From the NCBI GenBank assembly GCA_043769275.1, contig JAYVJM010000079.1, forward strand, positions 1 through 64,000: a stretch of 64,000 nucleotides of DNA. The letters are read 5' to 3'. The notes below the pieces were generated by a model. That model saw only the letters and a program-made list of their open reading frames with translations, was not told the DNA's origin and ran no database searches. This stretch comes from JAYVJM01 sp043769275 (GTDB taxonomy: Bacteria; Pseudomonadota; Gammaproteobacteria; Pseudomonadales; UBA7239). Positions 1 through 9,581 of the stretch are shown here, piece by piece. The position numbers were made by a program, and so were the translations under genes. How positions within the stretch are numbered: the stretch's first letter is position 1; each line of letters opens with the position of its first letter.

Positions 1-58
1 TTGCCACGCGCTTGCTTTTGTTTTCTGTCGTTCACAATGTCTCTCCAATTGCCGAATT

Positions 59-319
59 TTAACACCAGCTATGGAGTACGTTTTTCGGGGGTAAGGTCAC
101 TACGTAGATGGGCGGCGGGAGTGTCTCACCGTGCCTAAGTGTACGAACCTCGCGTTCTAGCGCGTTAATGCGGTCTTCGTATTTTTTGAAGCCAGCTTCA
201 ACTTCGGCATCACTCATAGTAAAGACGGCTTGCGCTGTTACGCCGGCGGCTATCAGCGCGGTTAACACGGTAAATATTCGTATTCGACTATCCGTAGTCT
301 TTCTCACTCTGCCATCCAA
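59..319 (-). CDS. Small membrane-anchored coiled-coil protein, hypothetical
   Basis: The frame encodes 86 residues: a basic N-terminus, one hydrophobic segment (about residues 15-35) that could be an anchor or signal peptide, then a charged stretch (about 40-63) with coiled-coil character, and a proline-rich tail. The start is a TTG; a GTG four codons inside is an alternative and would put the hydrophobic segment nearer the N-terminus. I do not recognise the family. It lies downstream of lipA on the same strand with about 95 bases between, so it may be the last gene of that transcript. The general layout (one membrane span plus short periplasmic coiled coil) is seen in many small envelope proteins, so function is open. 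It could also be a chance frame. Confidence 0.4.
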   Translation of the reverse strand: MDGRVRKTTDSRIRIFTVLTALIAAGVTAQAVFTMSDAEVEAGFKKYEDRINALEREVRTLRHGETLPPPIYVVTLPPKNVLHSWC

Positions 320-415
320 TGGCCTGATCGAGTCTAAACAGGATTAAAAAAATAGCTACCGCGCCATAGTTGACCGTTTTGCTTATGAAGGGGTTTGTGC
401 TGCCCTACATGAAAA

Positions 416-1393
416 TTACATCTTATGTAGTCCGTGTGCCTGTATATCGGCGTGATAAGACGAGCGCACCAACGGGGCGCTGGCTACTTGAGTAAAGCCC
501 AGCGTGCGGGCAATGCCGTCCAGTTCGCTAAATTCGCTGGGGTCAACGAAACGCTGTACCGGCAGGTGCGCAAGCGAGGGCTGCAAGTATTGACCTAAGG
601 TAAGCATGGATACGCCATGCGCACGTAAGTCACGCAATACCTCGACAACCTCCTCTTTCGTTTCGCCCAAGCCAAGCATCAGGCCAGACTTTGTGGGCAG
701 CCCCGGCAACTGCTCTGCGAAGGCTTGCAGTAAGCGTAGGGAGTGGCTGTAAATAGCACCGGGACGCGCTTCTTTGTATAGGCGCGGAACGGTTTCAAGA
801 TTGTGATTGAGTATGTCGGGCGGTTGATTGCTGAGTATCTCGAGTGCGGTATCAAGCTGCCCACGAAAGTCAGGGATCAGCGTTTCAATCGTGGTGTGTG
901 GGTTGCGTGCGCGCGTCTGTCGTATGCAGTCCGCAAAATGGGCTGCGCCCCCGTCGCTTAGATCATCTCTATCGACCGAAGTAATTACGACATAACGCAG
1001 CGCAAGCTCTTGAATAGCCTCCGCTAATTGGCGTGGCTCGTTGGGGTCTAGCGGATTCGGGCGGCCGTGCGCGACATCGCAAAATGGGCAGCGGCGCGTA
1101 CAGATTTCGCCCATGATCATGAAAGTGGCAGTGCCATTGCTGAAGCACTCGCCCAAATTGGGGCAAGAGGCCTCTTCGCACACAGTCGCCAGCTTGCGCT
1201 CCCGCAAAATGCCTCGCACGCGCTGCACGGCGGCACCAGAGGGGATGCGTACACGTATCCAGTCTGGTTTGCGCAAGGCGTTGTCGCTGGCAATTAGATT
1301 CGCTTCGCTATGACGAACTTTATCGGCGGAGCGCAATTTTTCGCCAATCTGCACTTTCGGTTTGGCCGTTTTGGCTGGCATTTGCTCACTCAT
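416..1393 (-). CDS. lipA: Lipoyl synthase LipA
   Basis: Radical SAM enzyme that inserts two sulfurs into the octanoyl chain carried by lipoyl domains (pyruvate and 2-oxoglutarate dehydrogenases, glycine cleavage H protein). The auxiliary cluster motif [12 protein letters not shown] and the radical-SAM motif CTRRCPFC are both intact. I start at the ATG at 1393, giving 325 residues. It overlaps the end of lipB by eight bases, which suggests translational coupling. The frame stays open to 1420, but that adds nine residues and a deeper overlap without a better ribosome site. It is the third gene of the ybeD-lipB-lipA set, the usual gammaproteobacterial order. Confidence 0.96.
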   Translation of the reverse strand: MSEQMPAKTAKPKVQIGEKLRSADKVRHSEANLIASDNALRKPDWIRVRIPSGAAVQRVRGILRERKLATVCEEASCPNLGECFSNGTATFMIMGEICTRRCPFCDVAHGRPNPLDPNEPRQLAEAIQELALRYVVITSVDRDDLSDGGAAHFADCIRQTRARNPHTTIETLIPDFRGQLDTALEILSNQPPDILNHNLETVPRLYKEARPGAIYSHSLRLLQAFAEQLPGLPTKSGLMLGLGETKEEVVEVLRDLRAHGVSMLTLGQYLQPSLAHLPVQRFVDPSEFSELDGIARTLGFTQVASAPLVRSSYHADIQAHGLHKM

Positions 1394-2168
1394 AAGGTGC
1401 TCGGGGAGAAGTCGGGGCACTTGCTATAACCAGTGGCGCGTAGCTAATTTCAGTGTAGTGAAAGATACGCGCCATTTGCGCCACCACGCGCTGTTCAATG
1501 ACTCTACGTGTCGGCATCTCAGCCAGCAAGTCGAGCAGTCGCGTGGTTTTTTGACCGACATAACCACAGGGGTTGATGCCGATAAAGGCAGATAAATCGG
1601 TGCTGATGTTAAGTGCCGCGCCGTGGTAGCAACCCAGCTTACGCAAACGCAAACCCAATGCGGCTATTTTGACTTCAGCACCATTGTGCAGAACGTAGAC
1701 ACCAGGTGCTTCACGGCGCGTGTATGCACTTACATTGATGTCGGCCAGCACGGCAATTAGCACCTGCTCTAGCTTATTGACCAGTGCATGAGCGCCAAGT
1801 TGCATGCGCACCGCATCAAACAGGGTATAAATCATTAGCTGGCCTGGGCCGTGGTAGCTTACTTGGCCGCCTCTATCTGTTTGTACGACGGGAATCGTGC
1901 CGGTTCTGAGCAAGTGCTCTGCCTTGCCTGCTTGTCCCTGTGTATAGACGGGCTGGTGTTCCAACAGCCACAGCTCGTCGTGGGCGTTGGGAAGGCGGTT
2001 CTGGGTGAATTGACGCATGGCATGCCAGACTGGCTCGTACGCCAATGTTTGATAAGAAGAACGAACAAGCAATTTTAACGGGGCAGTACTTGATGTGTGA
2101 TGCGGAGTTGCGCGGGTTGTTGAGTGGGTGGGCGATCCGGCCGAATCTACGTCTATTGATGCCATCAC
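1386..2168 (-). CDS. lipB: Octanoyl-ACP:protein N-octanoyltransferase LipB
   Basis: Transfers octanoyl from acyl carrier protein to lipoyl domains, the step before LipA. The family signature [12 protein letters not shown] is present (about residues 99-110). The catalytic pair is conserved as Lys167 (VKIAALGLR) and Cys201 (INPCGY), 34 residues apart as in E. coli (K135/C169). At 260 residues it is longer than usual because of a roughly 30-residue low-complexity Ser/Thr/His N-terminus and a short C-terminal tail. The first codon is GTG at 2168, with ATG at 2165 next; both overlap the ybeD stop, so the start is probably coupled to ybeD. Confidence 0.95.
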   Translation of the reverse strand: MMASIDVDSAGSPTHSTTRATPHHTSSTAPLKLLVRSSYQTLAYEPVWHAMRQFTQNRLPNAHDELWLLEHQPVYTQGQAGKAEHLLRTGTIPVVQTDRGGQVSYHGPGQLMIYTLFDAVRMQLGAHALVNKLEQVLIAVLADINVSAYTRREAPGVYVLHNGAEVKIAALGLRLRKLGCYHGAALNISTDLSAFIGINPCGYVGQKTTRLLDLLAEMPTRRVIEQRVVAQMARIFHYTEISYAPLVIASAPTSPRAPYE

Positions 2169-2461
2169 AGTACCATTTTGACTCGTTCGTGCGCTTTTAA
2201 ATCGTCAAAAATAGCCTGCAACTGTTCAATGCCTGTGGCGGTTATCGTCACGGTTAGCGCTTGGTAATTTCCGCCGCCGCTATCGCGGATGGTGATATCC
2301 GTTTCGGCAATGTCACCCGCATGACGCTCCAAAATAGCGCGTGTGGCGACGTGAAAATCTTCACCCGCTATTCCCATTACTTTAATGGGGTAGCGGCAAG
2401 GAAATTCAATTTTAGGTAGCGCTTGTACGGGCTGATCTGCGGGGGGGGATTGCTGGCTCAT
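2165..2461 (-). CDS. ybeD: YbeD/DUF493 family protein
   Basis: A 98-residue member of the YbeD (DUF493) family: a small ferredoxin-like fold protein found next to lipB in gammaproteobacteria, proposed to have a regulatory role in lipoate metabolism. The core IEFPCRYPIKVMGIAGEDF and the C-terminal ending match the family. The ATG is at 2461, and the stop overlaps the lipB start. The 5' coding end holds a run of eight C on the coding strand (eight G at 2441-2448 on the plus strand), encoding Ser-Pro-Pro. The biochemical role of the family is not settled. Confidence 0.9.
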   Translation of the reverse strand: MSQQSPPADQPVQALPKIEFPCRYPIKVMGIAGEDFHVATRAILERHAGDIAETDITIRDSGGGNYQALTVTITATGIEQLQAIFDDLKAHERVKMVL

Positions 2462-2484
2462 GTCAGCATTTCTCGCGTGTTATA

Positions 2485-3666
2485 TTAGGTTTTTATGCCG
2501 AAAAGCGTTGAGAAGCTCAACTTTAGGGTGTCCCATATCACTCGGAAAATGTTCCCGCGCGGCACATCCGCTTCTGCGACAGCGTCGACACTGTAAAGTA
2601 TTTTGCCTTCGTGCATGATATTCACTTGCCCTACTTTTTGCCCCTTGTTAATGGGTGCTATCAGCGGATTATCAATACGCACATCAGGGGTGAGGTCACT
2701 TGCGATATTGCGCAGGACGGTCATACTCACGGCTTGTGCAGGGATCACTGCAACGGAATCTTCCTTGCCCTTCCATACACGCGGTGTAGCCAATACGCTG
2801 TTTGCGGCAAAAAACACTCTGGTTTGAAAGTAACGATAGCCGTAATTAAGCAGTGATTCGCTCTGCGCTTCGCGCTCTTTGATGCTGGGCGCACCCATTA
2901 CCACGGATACCAAACGCATGCCATCTCGAACGGCGGATGCGACCAAACAATAACCCGCGCCATCGGTATGGCCTGTTTTCAGGCCGTCAACAGTGGGGTC
3001 TGTCCATAGCAGACCGTTTCGGTTGACCTGTTTAATTTTGTTGTATGTAAACTCCCTTTCTTTATGTAGTGCGTAGTCTCGCTGGTGGGTAATAGCACGC
3101 GCCAATAGTGCTAAGTCGCGGGCAGTTGTGTAGTGATTGGGGTCGTCTAGGCCGTGCGGATTAACGAAGTGGGTATTGTTCATGCCGAGCGCCTTGGCGT
3201 TTTGATTCATTATGTCAGCAAAGGCGGTTTCAGTGCCGGCAACGTGTTCCGCTACCGCGACGGTAGCGTCATTGCCTGAAGAAATGACGATGCCACGGTG
3301 TAAGTCTTGGATAGATACCGGCTTGTCCGGCGCAATAAACATCAGTGAGGAGCCATTAAATTTGGCCCCGAAAAGCGGATTTTGCGACCAAGCATTTTTG
3401 CTGATCGTCACCATGTCCTCATTGTGTACGCGACCTGCCTCCAATTCCCGCCCTAAGACGTAACTGGTCATCAACTTGGTTAGGCTCGCTGGCGGCAGCT
3501 TTTCGTCGGCGCCGTGCTCCAACATAACGGTGCCTGTGTTGGCATCCAACAACAACCACGATTTGGCATTTAACTGCGGCGGCGCAGGTATAGCGTCAAC
3601 GGCAAAAGCAAAAGTACCGCTCAATAAAAGGTAGGCAGCCGTCAGCAGGTGGGGCAATAATTTCAT
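2485..3666 (-). CDS. dacA: D-alanyl-D-alanine carboxypeptidase (PBP5/6 type) DacA
   Basis: Periplasmic low-molecular-weight penicillin-binding protein that removes the terminal D-Ala from peptidoglycan pentapeptides. From the ATG at 3666 it has 393 residues with a Sec signal peptide (MKLL..., about 22 residues). The three active-site motifs are SLTK (Ser61, Lys64), SGN (130-132) and KTG (230-232), followed by the C-terminal PBP5 beta domain and an amphipathic tail for inner-membrane attachment. The frame extends 41 residues upstream, but that extension would bury the signal peptide, so I reject it. It lies just upstream of ybeD-lipB-lipA, a common neighbourhood, with about 23 bases between. 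Confidence 0.95.
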   Translation of the reverse strand: MKLLPHLLTAAYLLLSGTFAFAVDAIPAPPQLNAKSWLLLDANTGTVMLEHGADEKLPPASLTKLMTSYVLGRELEAGRVHNEDMVTISKNAWSQNPLFGAKFNGSSLMFIAPDKPVSIQDLHRGIVISSGNDATVAVAEHVAGTETAFADIMNQNAKALGMNNTHFVNPHGLDDPNHYTTARDLALLARAITHQRDYALHKEREFTYNKIKQVNRNGLLWTDPTVDGLKTGHTDGAGYCLVASAVRDGMRLVSVVMGAPSIKEREAQSESLLNYGYRYFQTRVFFAANSVLATPRVWKGKEDSVAVIPAQAVSMTVLRNIASDLTPDVRIDNPLIAPINKGQKVGQVNIMHEGKILYSVDAVAEADVPRGNIFRVIWDTLKLSFSTLFGIKT

Positions 3667-3999
3667 TGTAAATCCAAGGGTGGCGTGACAGGTTGGCGGG
3701 TATTGTAGTCGTCCACTGCACAAACATGCACTATTTGCGGCATTGATTATAACCGAACAAACCGGTAAGTTGTGCGATCCTTGATTCACAGTGTTTTGCT
3801 TGGGCTACTCTTTTTTTTGTGTGGAAGCATGGAAATCATGAGCCACTTTATCGATCCGGCCCAGCGGCAAAAACGATCACTAAGCAAAAATGTAAACATA
3901 GATGGATCGGCGTAGTTATGAGCGCTTGGAAGCTTATTGGCACGCCGCACAGCACCAGAAGGAATAAGCTCAACAGACACACTGAAGAGAACATCATTG
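3667..3999. other. Divergent intergenic region dacA/rpoE
   Basis: About 330 bases between two divergent starts. It must hold the promoters for dacA (leftward) and the sigma-factor gene (rightward). I see the Shine-Dalgarno-like GAAGAGA upstream of the sigma gene, but no promoter I can defend by eye and no convincing small gene. The short frames here have no family resemblance. Confidence 0.5.
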
Positions 4000-4587
4000 A
4001 TGACGACAGCGGCAAACGCTCGTGAAATTGATAAGCAGCTCGTGCTGCGGGTACAGCATGGTGATAAACGTTGTTTTGATCTGTTAGTACTAAAATACCA
4101 GCATAAAGTGCTCGGTTTGGTCTGCAGTTTTGTACGCGATCACACAGAAGCCGAGGATGTAACGCAAGAGGTGTTTATCAAAGCCTATCGCTCTATCAAC
4201 AACTTTCGGGGCGATAGTGCTTTTTATACGTGGCTGTACCGTATTGCCGTCAACGCCGCGAAAAACGCTTTGGATGCGCGCAAACGCAGACCCAGCGCTG
4301 ATGTAGATATCGACAATATCGAACAACTTAACACCAACGAGCAATTTACAACCGAGGAAGACCCTGAGAATTTGTTGGCAGGGCAAGACTTACAGCGTGT
4401 TGTCGAGGCTTCTCTTGCGGCTTTGCCGGAAGAGCTGCGCCGTGCTCTCATGTTGCGTGAATTTGAGGGGCTTCCCTATGAATATATCGCGAGGATCATG
4501 GGGTGCCCAATGGGCACGGTACGATCGCGTATTTTTCGGGCGCGTGAGGCCATAGACCGTGCGGTTCAGCCGCTACTGGAAAGGTAG
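4000..4587 (+). CDS. rpoE: ECF sigma factor RpoE/AlgU type
   Basis: Extracytoplasmic-function sigma factor of the RpoE/AlgU group, which directs transcription of envelope-stress genes. From the ATG at 4000 it has 195 residues, close to E. coli RpoE (191). Region 2 is seen in DHTEAEDVTQEVFIKAYR and FYTWLYRIAVNAAKN. Region 4 is in LPEELRRALMLREFEGLPYE, with a helix-turn-helix ending in MGTVRSRIFRARE. The start is set by GAAGAGA upstream; the frame opens 63 bases earlier but without support. The usual downstream anti-sigma gene (rseA/mucA) is missing: 56 bases after the stop comes the end of a convergent damX-like gene. Confidence 0.93.
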   Translation: MTTAANAREIDKQLVLRVQHGDKRCFDLLVLKYQHKVLGLVCSFVRDHTEAEDVTQEVFIKAYRSINNFRGDSAFYTWLYRIAVNAAKNALDARKRRPSADVDIDNIEQLNTNEQFTTEEDPENLLAGQDLQRVVEASLAALPEELRRALMLREFEGLPYEYIARIMGCPMGTVRSRIFRAREAIDRAVQPLLER

Positions 4588-4643
4588 CCGCCAATAACCA
4601 AGCACAAGATAACAACCCAACCATTGGTGTTGACGGAGCATTG

Positions 4644-6302
4644 CTACCGTAGAGCCTCGTCAGCCTTGCGCACCCAAGGCGACGACTTTCCTTTAAGGTG
4701 TTCTGTCAGTTGATTTTTGGCAGCCATTGCCGCTTCTTGATTGGGGAAGGCACCGTAGACTAATACATGCCACAGCTTGCCTTCATGCAGGGACTTGTAA
4801 ATCAGATGTGGCTGCTTTTGGGGTAACTTCGCAGCCAAGGCGGCCATGCCGCCATCGCCATAAGCCGCAGCCAACTGCACTGTGTAGTAGTCGCGCGGCA
4901 ATGACTTCCAGTCTTTTTGTGTGACAGGCATCAGCTCTTTTCTTGTTTTTGATTTCGCGCTAGTCGATGTTTTCGCTGTGTCTAGCTTATTTGCCGATGC
5001 TCGGTGCGCCTGTTTTTCTATTTGCTGCGAGGCTGCGCGGTGCGGCGTGACGGGTAGCTGCGCTATTTTTAATGAAGCCTCTGTAGCACCACTTGTCAAA
5101 ACTAAAGGTTTGGGTTTGGGTTTGGGTTTGTGCTCGGTAGAGCCCGCCGTATCTTTATGCCGCTTGGGAGCCGTGGCCTCTTTAACTGGTTGCTGTGAAA
5201 TAGCCACGCTGTTGGGGGCTTCCGGCACCAAACGTGCTCCTGATGCGGCGCTACTACCCACAGACATTGGCAAGTTTCCAATGCCTTGCACCGCCTGGCT
5301 TAGGTCTGTGTGCGTTTCTCTTGGGTAATAAAGCCAGCCCGTTAGCAGCAGGCCGATCAACACGGCAAGAGCCACAAGCAGTTGTGGCCATGTCGGCATC
5401 GGCGTTTTGCGTGACGCTAAGGTAAAGCGCGCTTCTGTGTTCGGTAAATGCGCAGTCGGCAGCAATATACTAGCATCTAAGGTCGGCTCTCGGCGGGCGG
5501 CGTATCGATTGGCCGGCTTCGGCTCCGCATGCCTAAAATGGCCACGCGTAGCCGTTATTGCGCTGTCACTTGGTGCGTAGTCAACCGTGCTGCTCGCGTT
5601 AAATGCGCTGTCTTCATATACCGTGTCATGAAAGGGGTCGGCGTGAAATGCGCGTCCATCAGAGGGGTCGGCGACCTCGAAGAGGGAGCGGTGCGCCGAC
5701 TCGCACAGCACAGCCTCCTCTGGCACAGCCTCTTCAGGCGCATCCATTTGTGGCGGAACCGGATTTGTCGATGGGTCTTCTGCCAGTACATCAATGCGCT
5801 GCACGGGGATCTCCATCTGTTGTGCGAGAGAGAGCAGCGAGCGCGTATCCAATACACCGGCAAACAGCACGGTGAGCCGACTGTGGCGAGCCATCAATTC
5901 CAACAAAAGCTGACTGGCTTCTTCACGAAGTACAGCCGTACGCTCTATCACCACAAGTGCCATACGTGCACTGTGCGCCACAAGATCGAGATACTCATGG
6001 ATGCGCTGAAGGTCTGACTTGCCATCTCCGTGTGCGCAATAGATTGACCATTGCTGGATCAGCGCCGCGGTCACGTGTTCTATATCGGCGCAACCATGTT
6101 CTTGCAAGGAAAAGCCCAGCAAAGCCACATGTAATTCGTTACGTAACAGGCTCGACATGTGTCGTAAAAATGTTATTGGGCTTTTGCCTGTCTCGCCAGA
6201 CAACAAGATAAGCCCTGGGGCATGGCGGCAGATATGCACTACGCGTTCAATAATCTCCACGCGCTGCGTGCCATGTACCGACATCTCCAATGGCTCATTC
6301 AT
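4644..6302 (-). CDS. damX: DamX-like SPOR-domain membrane protein
   Basis: A 552-residue protein with a cytoplasmic N-terminal region of degenerate AAA/ATPase character (SGETGKS replaces a full Walker A). It has an acidic low-complexity linker, one transmembrane helix (about residues 305-326), a Lys/Pro/Thr-rich periplasmic linker containing a KPKPKP run, and a C-terminal SPOR domain (YYTVQLAAA... to the end). SPOR domains bind denuded septal peptidoglycan. DamX is a non-essential divisome protein, and an aroB-damX order is typical, as here with 20 bases between. The ATG at 6302 is taken as start; an upstream in-frame TTG at 6308 lies closer to an AGGA site and could be used. Confidence 0.8.
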   Translation of the reverse strand: MNEPLEMSVHGTQRVEIIERVVHICRHAPGLILLSGETGKSPITFLRHMSSLLRNELHVALLGFSLQEHGCADIEHVTAALIQQWSIYCAHGDGKSDLQRIHEYLDLVAHSARMALVVIERTAVLREEASQLLLELMARHSRLTVLFAGVLDTRSLLSLAQQMEIPVQRIDVLAEDPSTNPVPPQMDAPEEAVPEEAVLCESAHRSLFEVADPSDGRAFHADPFHDTVYEDSAFNASSTVDYAPSDSAITATRGHFRHAEPKPANRYAARREPTLDASILLPTAHLPNTEARFTLASRKTPMPTWPQLLVALAVLIGLLLTGWLYYPRETHTDLSQAVQGIGNLPMSVGSSAASGARLVPEAPNSVAISQQPVKEATAPKRHKDTAGSTEHKPKPKPKPLVLTSGATEASLKIAQLPVTPHRAASQQIEKQAHRASANKLDTAKTSTSAKSKTRKELMPVTQKDWKSLPRDYYTVQLAAAYGDGGMAALAAKLPQKQPHLIYKSLHEGKLWHVLVYGAFPNQEAAMAAKNQLTEHLKGKSSPWVRKADEALR

Positions 6303-6322
6303 AGTCAAAGTATCCTGTTGCG

Positions 6323-7399
6323 CTAGCGGCAGGCGGTAATCGCCGATGCAATTTGCGCCAGTGTAATGTGCTCTGCAATCATTGCCCTGCCTATAGCTTC
6401 CAGCAAAATCAATCGCATGCGGCCATCTATCACCTTTTTATCACGCTGCATATAGTCAATGAGCTGCTCGTTGCTCATCGCTGCTGGGGGTCTTATCGGC
6501 AAGCTCGCACGGGTAAACAGGCGAGGAATCCGCTCGGCATCGGCTGCGCTTATCAAGCCCATCTGGCAAGACATCGTTCCTGCCATCACCATGCCTACCG
6601 CAATCGCTTCACCGTGCAGCCAGTCGCAGTATCCTTGGCAAGATTCAATAGCATGCCCAAAAGTATGGCCTAGATTGAGTAAAGCGCGCAGGCCAGTTTC
6701 GGTTTCATCTGCCGCGACCACTGCGGCTTTATTCCGGCAAGACCGCTCTATGGCAAAAATCAACGAATCGGCATCGCGCGCCAGCAGCTTGTCTAGGTGC
6801 TTTTCCAGCCAGTTAAAGAACTCCACATCTGTGATTAAACCATACTTGATGACTTCCGCTAACCCTGCACGAAACTCTCGATCTGGCAAAGTGGCGAGCG
6901 TGTCAATATCAATCAGCACACAAGCTGGCTGATGAAATGCCCCTATCATGTTTTTGCCAAGGGCGTGATTAATGGCAGTTTTACCGCCCACAGACGAATC
7001 AACCTGCGCGAGCAATGTGGTTGGAATCTGTATGAATTTTACGCCGCGTTGGTAGCTGGCCGCCGCAAAGCCTGTCGTATCACCTACAACACCGCCACCC
7101 AGCGCAATCAACGTGGTTGTACGCCCGTGTTTTTCTGTGAGCAGCGCATCAAAAATCAGGTTGAGCGTGGCCAGATTTTTGTGTTGTTCACCGTCAGGTA
7201 AAATCACTTCGGAACACGAATATCCGCTAAATAAGGACTTGATTTTTTCGAGATACAGCGGGGCGACAGTGGTGTTGCTGACTATCATAATTTGCTTTCC
7301 GTGCACGTGCTGAGTGAGCAGCGCGCCTTGCGTTAGCAGTCCGGAGCCGATATATATCGGGTAGCTACGCGCACCTAAATCAAGAGAAAGAGTCTGCAT
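6323..7399 (-). CDS. aroB: 3-dehydroquinate synthase AroB
   Basis: Second enzyme of the shikimate pathway: converts DAHP to 3-dehydroquinate using NAD and a divalent metal. The 358-residue length is standard. The NAD-binding [11 protein letters not shown], the [17 protein letters not shown] block and the metal-binding HTFGHAIE and HGEAIAVGM segments are all intact. The start is an ATG preceded by CAGGTG. The usual upstream partner aroK is not here; the gene before it on the strand is a GH17 glycosidase. Downstream comes the DamX-like gene in the usual order. Confidence 0.96.
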   Translation of the reverse strand: MQTLSLDLGARSYPIYIGSGLLTQGALLTQHVHGKQIMIVSNTTVAPLYLEKIKSLFSGYSCSEVILPDGEQHKNLATLNLIFDALLTEKHGRTTTLIALGGGVVGDTTGFAAASYQRGVKFIQIPTTLLAQVDSSVGGKTAINHALGKNMIGAFHQPACVLIDIDTLATLPDREFRAGLAEVIKYGLITDVEFFNWLEKHLDKLLARDADSLIFAIERSCRNKAAVVAADETETGLRALLNLGHTFGHAIESCQGYCDWLHGEAIAVGMVMAGTMSCQMGLISAADAERIPRLFTRASLPIRPPAAMSNEQLIDYMQRDKKVIDGRMRLILLEAIGRAMIAEHITLAQIASAITACR

Positions 7400-7452
7400 T
7401 ACGCACCTGAATAATAAGCGAAAAAACAGGGCAATTTATCACAGGAACGCCG

Positions 7453-9114
7453 TTACTGGCGCGCTGGCTGCGGCCTCCTAAACAAGGCGATCAGAGACGC
7501 AAGCCACGGTGCAGCCAATAGCAGCACTGCCACACTCCAAACTGTACTTTCAACGCTGCAACCGAGTGCCCACCAGGCGAAAACGGCACTGGTCAGCATC
7601 AGTAAAGCCAGCCACGCCTCTTCCGCGCCGCGCACCAGCGAGCGATGACGCCAGTTAATCCAGCCTAAGATCAATGAAAAAGCAGCGGGTACCAGCAGGA
7701 AAATATCAGGTACATCTCGATGGCGAGCACTGACAGCCAATGTGAGCGTTAATGCTGCCACAGGAAAAGCGACGGCAAAATGCAGAGAACTAATTTGCGT
7801 AGCATTGTTTGAAAGCAATCCAGTAATGCGACGACGTGCAGCCCCGTCGCCTGCACATTGGCCGATAGCACGAAAGATATTCCGCAATGGAGCCGGCTTT
7901 TCTGCAACCCAAGCCCGCATGCCGCGTGCGAAAAAATCCAAGATGGCAAGGCCGGTTAATAGCGTCAGTAGCCATGCGCCGCAATAGAGGCCGGCTGCCA
8001 GCCAGCCCAGCACCACGTCCTTTGCGTAACAAAAACCGACGAGCAGGACAGTGCCTAATGCTTGGGCACTGAGTGCCACCGGAAACAGTCGGCACGTTGT
8101 GGTGGCACGGAAAGTGGCGATGCTGCCCATAAGCAGGCCGAGGAGTACAGCAATCCCCGCCAATATTCGCCACTGCGGCCATTCGCTGACAGGGCCTGTT
8201 AATGGAAACTTTTGTTCGCGCTCCGCGGTCAATAGCCCCCAATAACCGCCAGCAGTGCCTTCATCTGCCCGCTTCCAAGGTTGATCAAGTGCCTCAATGA
8301 GGTTGTACTGTACGCCGAGCCGATGAGCCTCCTGAATAAAACCGCGGATAAAGCGCGCTTCGTCAACTCGGCTCGCATGAGCCGCCCCTCGGGAAGGGCC
8401 GACACTGGGCCAGCCCGTTTCACCTAACATAATTTTTTTATCAGGAAACGCCGAAATAAACTTTTTTAGCTCTCGATGCAACTGTCCAATCGCCTTGCTG
8501 ACATCGGGTGCAGGATCACCCCAATAAGGCAAGATATGCACTAAAAGCGTATCTACTGATTTGGCGACATCCGGATAAAGCATCCAGAAGTCATAAACCT
8601 CCGCATAGGCCACCGGCACAGGAGACTGCGCACGCACGCTATTGATGAGGGTAATCAGGCGGCTGGCTGGTAGATCGCGGCGCAATAAAACCTCATTGCC
8701 CACCACGAGGAGTTTGATTGTTTCTGGATAGCGGGCGGTCAGGGCAAGCGCTGCGGCAACCTGTTCTGCATTGCTTTTCTCATTGCTGGATATCCATATG
8801 CCCAACAATATATGGAAGCCATAACGCTCGGCCACTGCCAGCACATCGGGGGCAGAACCCATACTGCTGTATAGCCGCAAGCAGTTTGTGAGCGGCCGGA
8901 GTGCTTTCATGTCTGCATCAAGCGTCGCCGCTGAAACATGGTCTTTTTCGAGACGCGGGTCACTACCGATCTCAAACGCGGTGTAAGAGAGGCAATCAAA
9001 ATGAGCATCGGGCACATCCGGTAGCGTCACCACTCGCCCGAGCCAAGCCCATAAGCCGATATTGACGACAATAGCCAAGGCTGTTGCCGTTAAACAGAAG
9101 ATAGCTTTTTTCAT
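7453..9114 (-). CDS. Membrane-bound GH17-family beta-glucanase/glucanosyltransferase-like protein
   Basis: The 553-residue product has an N-terminal membrane anchor (about residues 5-25) and a periplasmic glycoside hydrolase family 17-like domain (about 30-320). It then has six or more hydrophobic helices at the C-terminus. Candidate catalytic glutamates are in VVGNEVLLR (acid/base) and LGETGWPS (nucleophile), the two GH17 signatures. GH17 enzymes act on beta-1,3-glucans. Bacterial membrane-linked members are associated with beta-glucan synthesis or remodelling, so a role in periplasmic or exported beta-glucan is inferred. ATG at 9114 is used; a GTG directly after the sspB stop (9129) is an alternative. 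It sits between sspB and aroB, which is unusual. Confidence 0.8.
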   Translation of the reverse strand: MKKAIFCLTATALAIVVNIGLWAWLGRVVTLPDVPDAHFDCLSYTAFEIGSDPRLEKDHVSAATLDADMKALRPLTNCLRLYSSMGSAPDVLAVAERYGFHILLGIWISSNEKSNAEQVAAALALTARYPETIKLLVVGNEVLLRRDLPASRLITLINSVRAQSPVPVAYAEVYDFWMLYPDVAKSVDTLLVHILPYWGDPAPDVSKAIGQLHRELKKFISAFPDKKIMLGETGWPSVGPSRGAAHASRVDEARFIRGFIQEAHRLGVQYNLIEALDQPWKRADEGTAGGYWGLLTAEREQKFPLTGPVSEWPQWRILAGIAVLLGLLMGSIATFRATTTCRLFPVALSAQALGTVLLVGFCYAKDVVLGWLAAGLYCGAWLLTLLTGLAILDFFARGMRAWVAEKPAPLRNIFRAIGQCAGDGAARRRITGLLSNNATQISSLHFAVAFPVAALTLTLAVSARHRDVPDIFLLVPAAFSLILGWINWRHRSLVRGAEEAWLALLMLTSAVFAWWALGCSVESTVWSVAVLLLAAPWLASLIALFRRPQPARQ

Positions 9115-9129
9115 GCGGACATCAAGCAC

Positions 9130-9531
9130 TTACTTAACAACACGAAGCGCCGGTCTTCCTTGCGTGCCAGTTTTTGGGGTTTCTGGCGGCGGCAAATTTG
9201 AGTCTTGCTCTGGCTCAAACATCATGCCGCGCCCATTTTCTCGCGCGTAAATGCCCAAAACAGCATGTATAGGCACATAAATATCAGTCGATATTCCAGC
9301 GAAACGCGCGTTAAAAAATACAGATGTTTTGTCTATCAATAAATCAGCGACCGCAGATGGCGCGATATTTAGAACAATTTGGCCATCTTTTACGTATTGT
9401 TGCGGAACCGTCACATCATGCTCCATCGCATTCACGACGATGTGCGGCGTGCAGTCACTGTCGAGTATCCACTCATACAGAGCGCGCAATAAATAAGGCT
9501 TACTGGACTGCATTGCAGTAGGGTCTTTCAT
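9130..9531 (-). CDS. sspB: ClpXP adaptor protein SspB
   Basis: SspB tethers ssrA-tagged and some other substrates to ClpXP. The fold region begins at SSKPYLLRALYEWILD and contains the conserved VPQQYVKDGQIVLNIAPSA. The C-terminal end GRPALRVVK matches the ClpX-binding tail of E. coli SspB, linked by a flexible acidic/proline stretch. ATG at 9531 is chosen because AAGGGG lies about nine bases upstream; 133 residues. It follows sspA by about 50 bases, as in most gammaproteobacteria. Confidence 0.95.
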   Translation of the reverse strand: MKDPTAMQSSKPYLLRALYEWILDSDCTPHIVVNAMEHDVTVPQQYVKDGQIVLNIAPSAVADLLIDKTSVFFNARFAGISTDIYVPIHAVLGIYARENGRGMMFEPEQDSNLPPPETPKTGTQGRPALRVVK

Positions 9532-9581
9532 GCAATCCAACCCCTTGTTTTCAAAGCTTGTGCCACGCGAGAGTCAACCAC

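Noticed and set aside
4921..5328. Plus-strand frame of 135 codons opposite damX
   Set aside because: Repeat GLGLGLG only mirrors the KPKPKP linker of the minus-strand gene.
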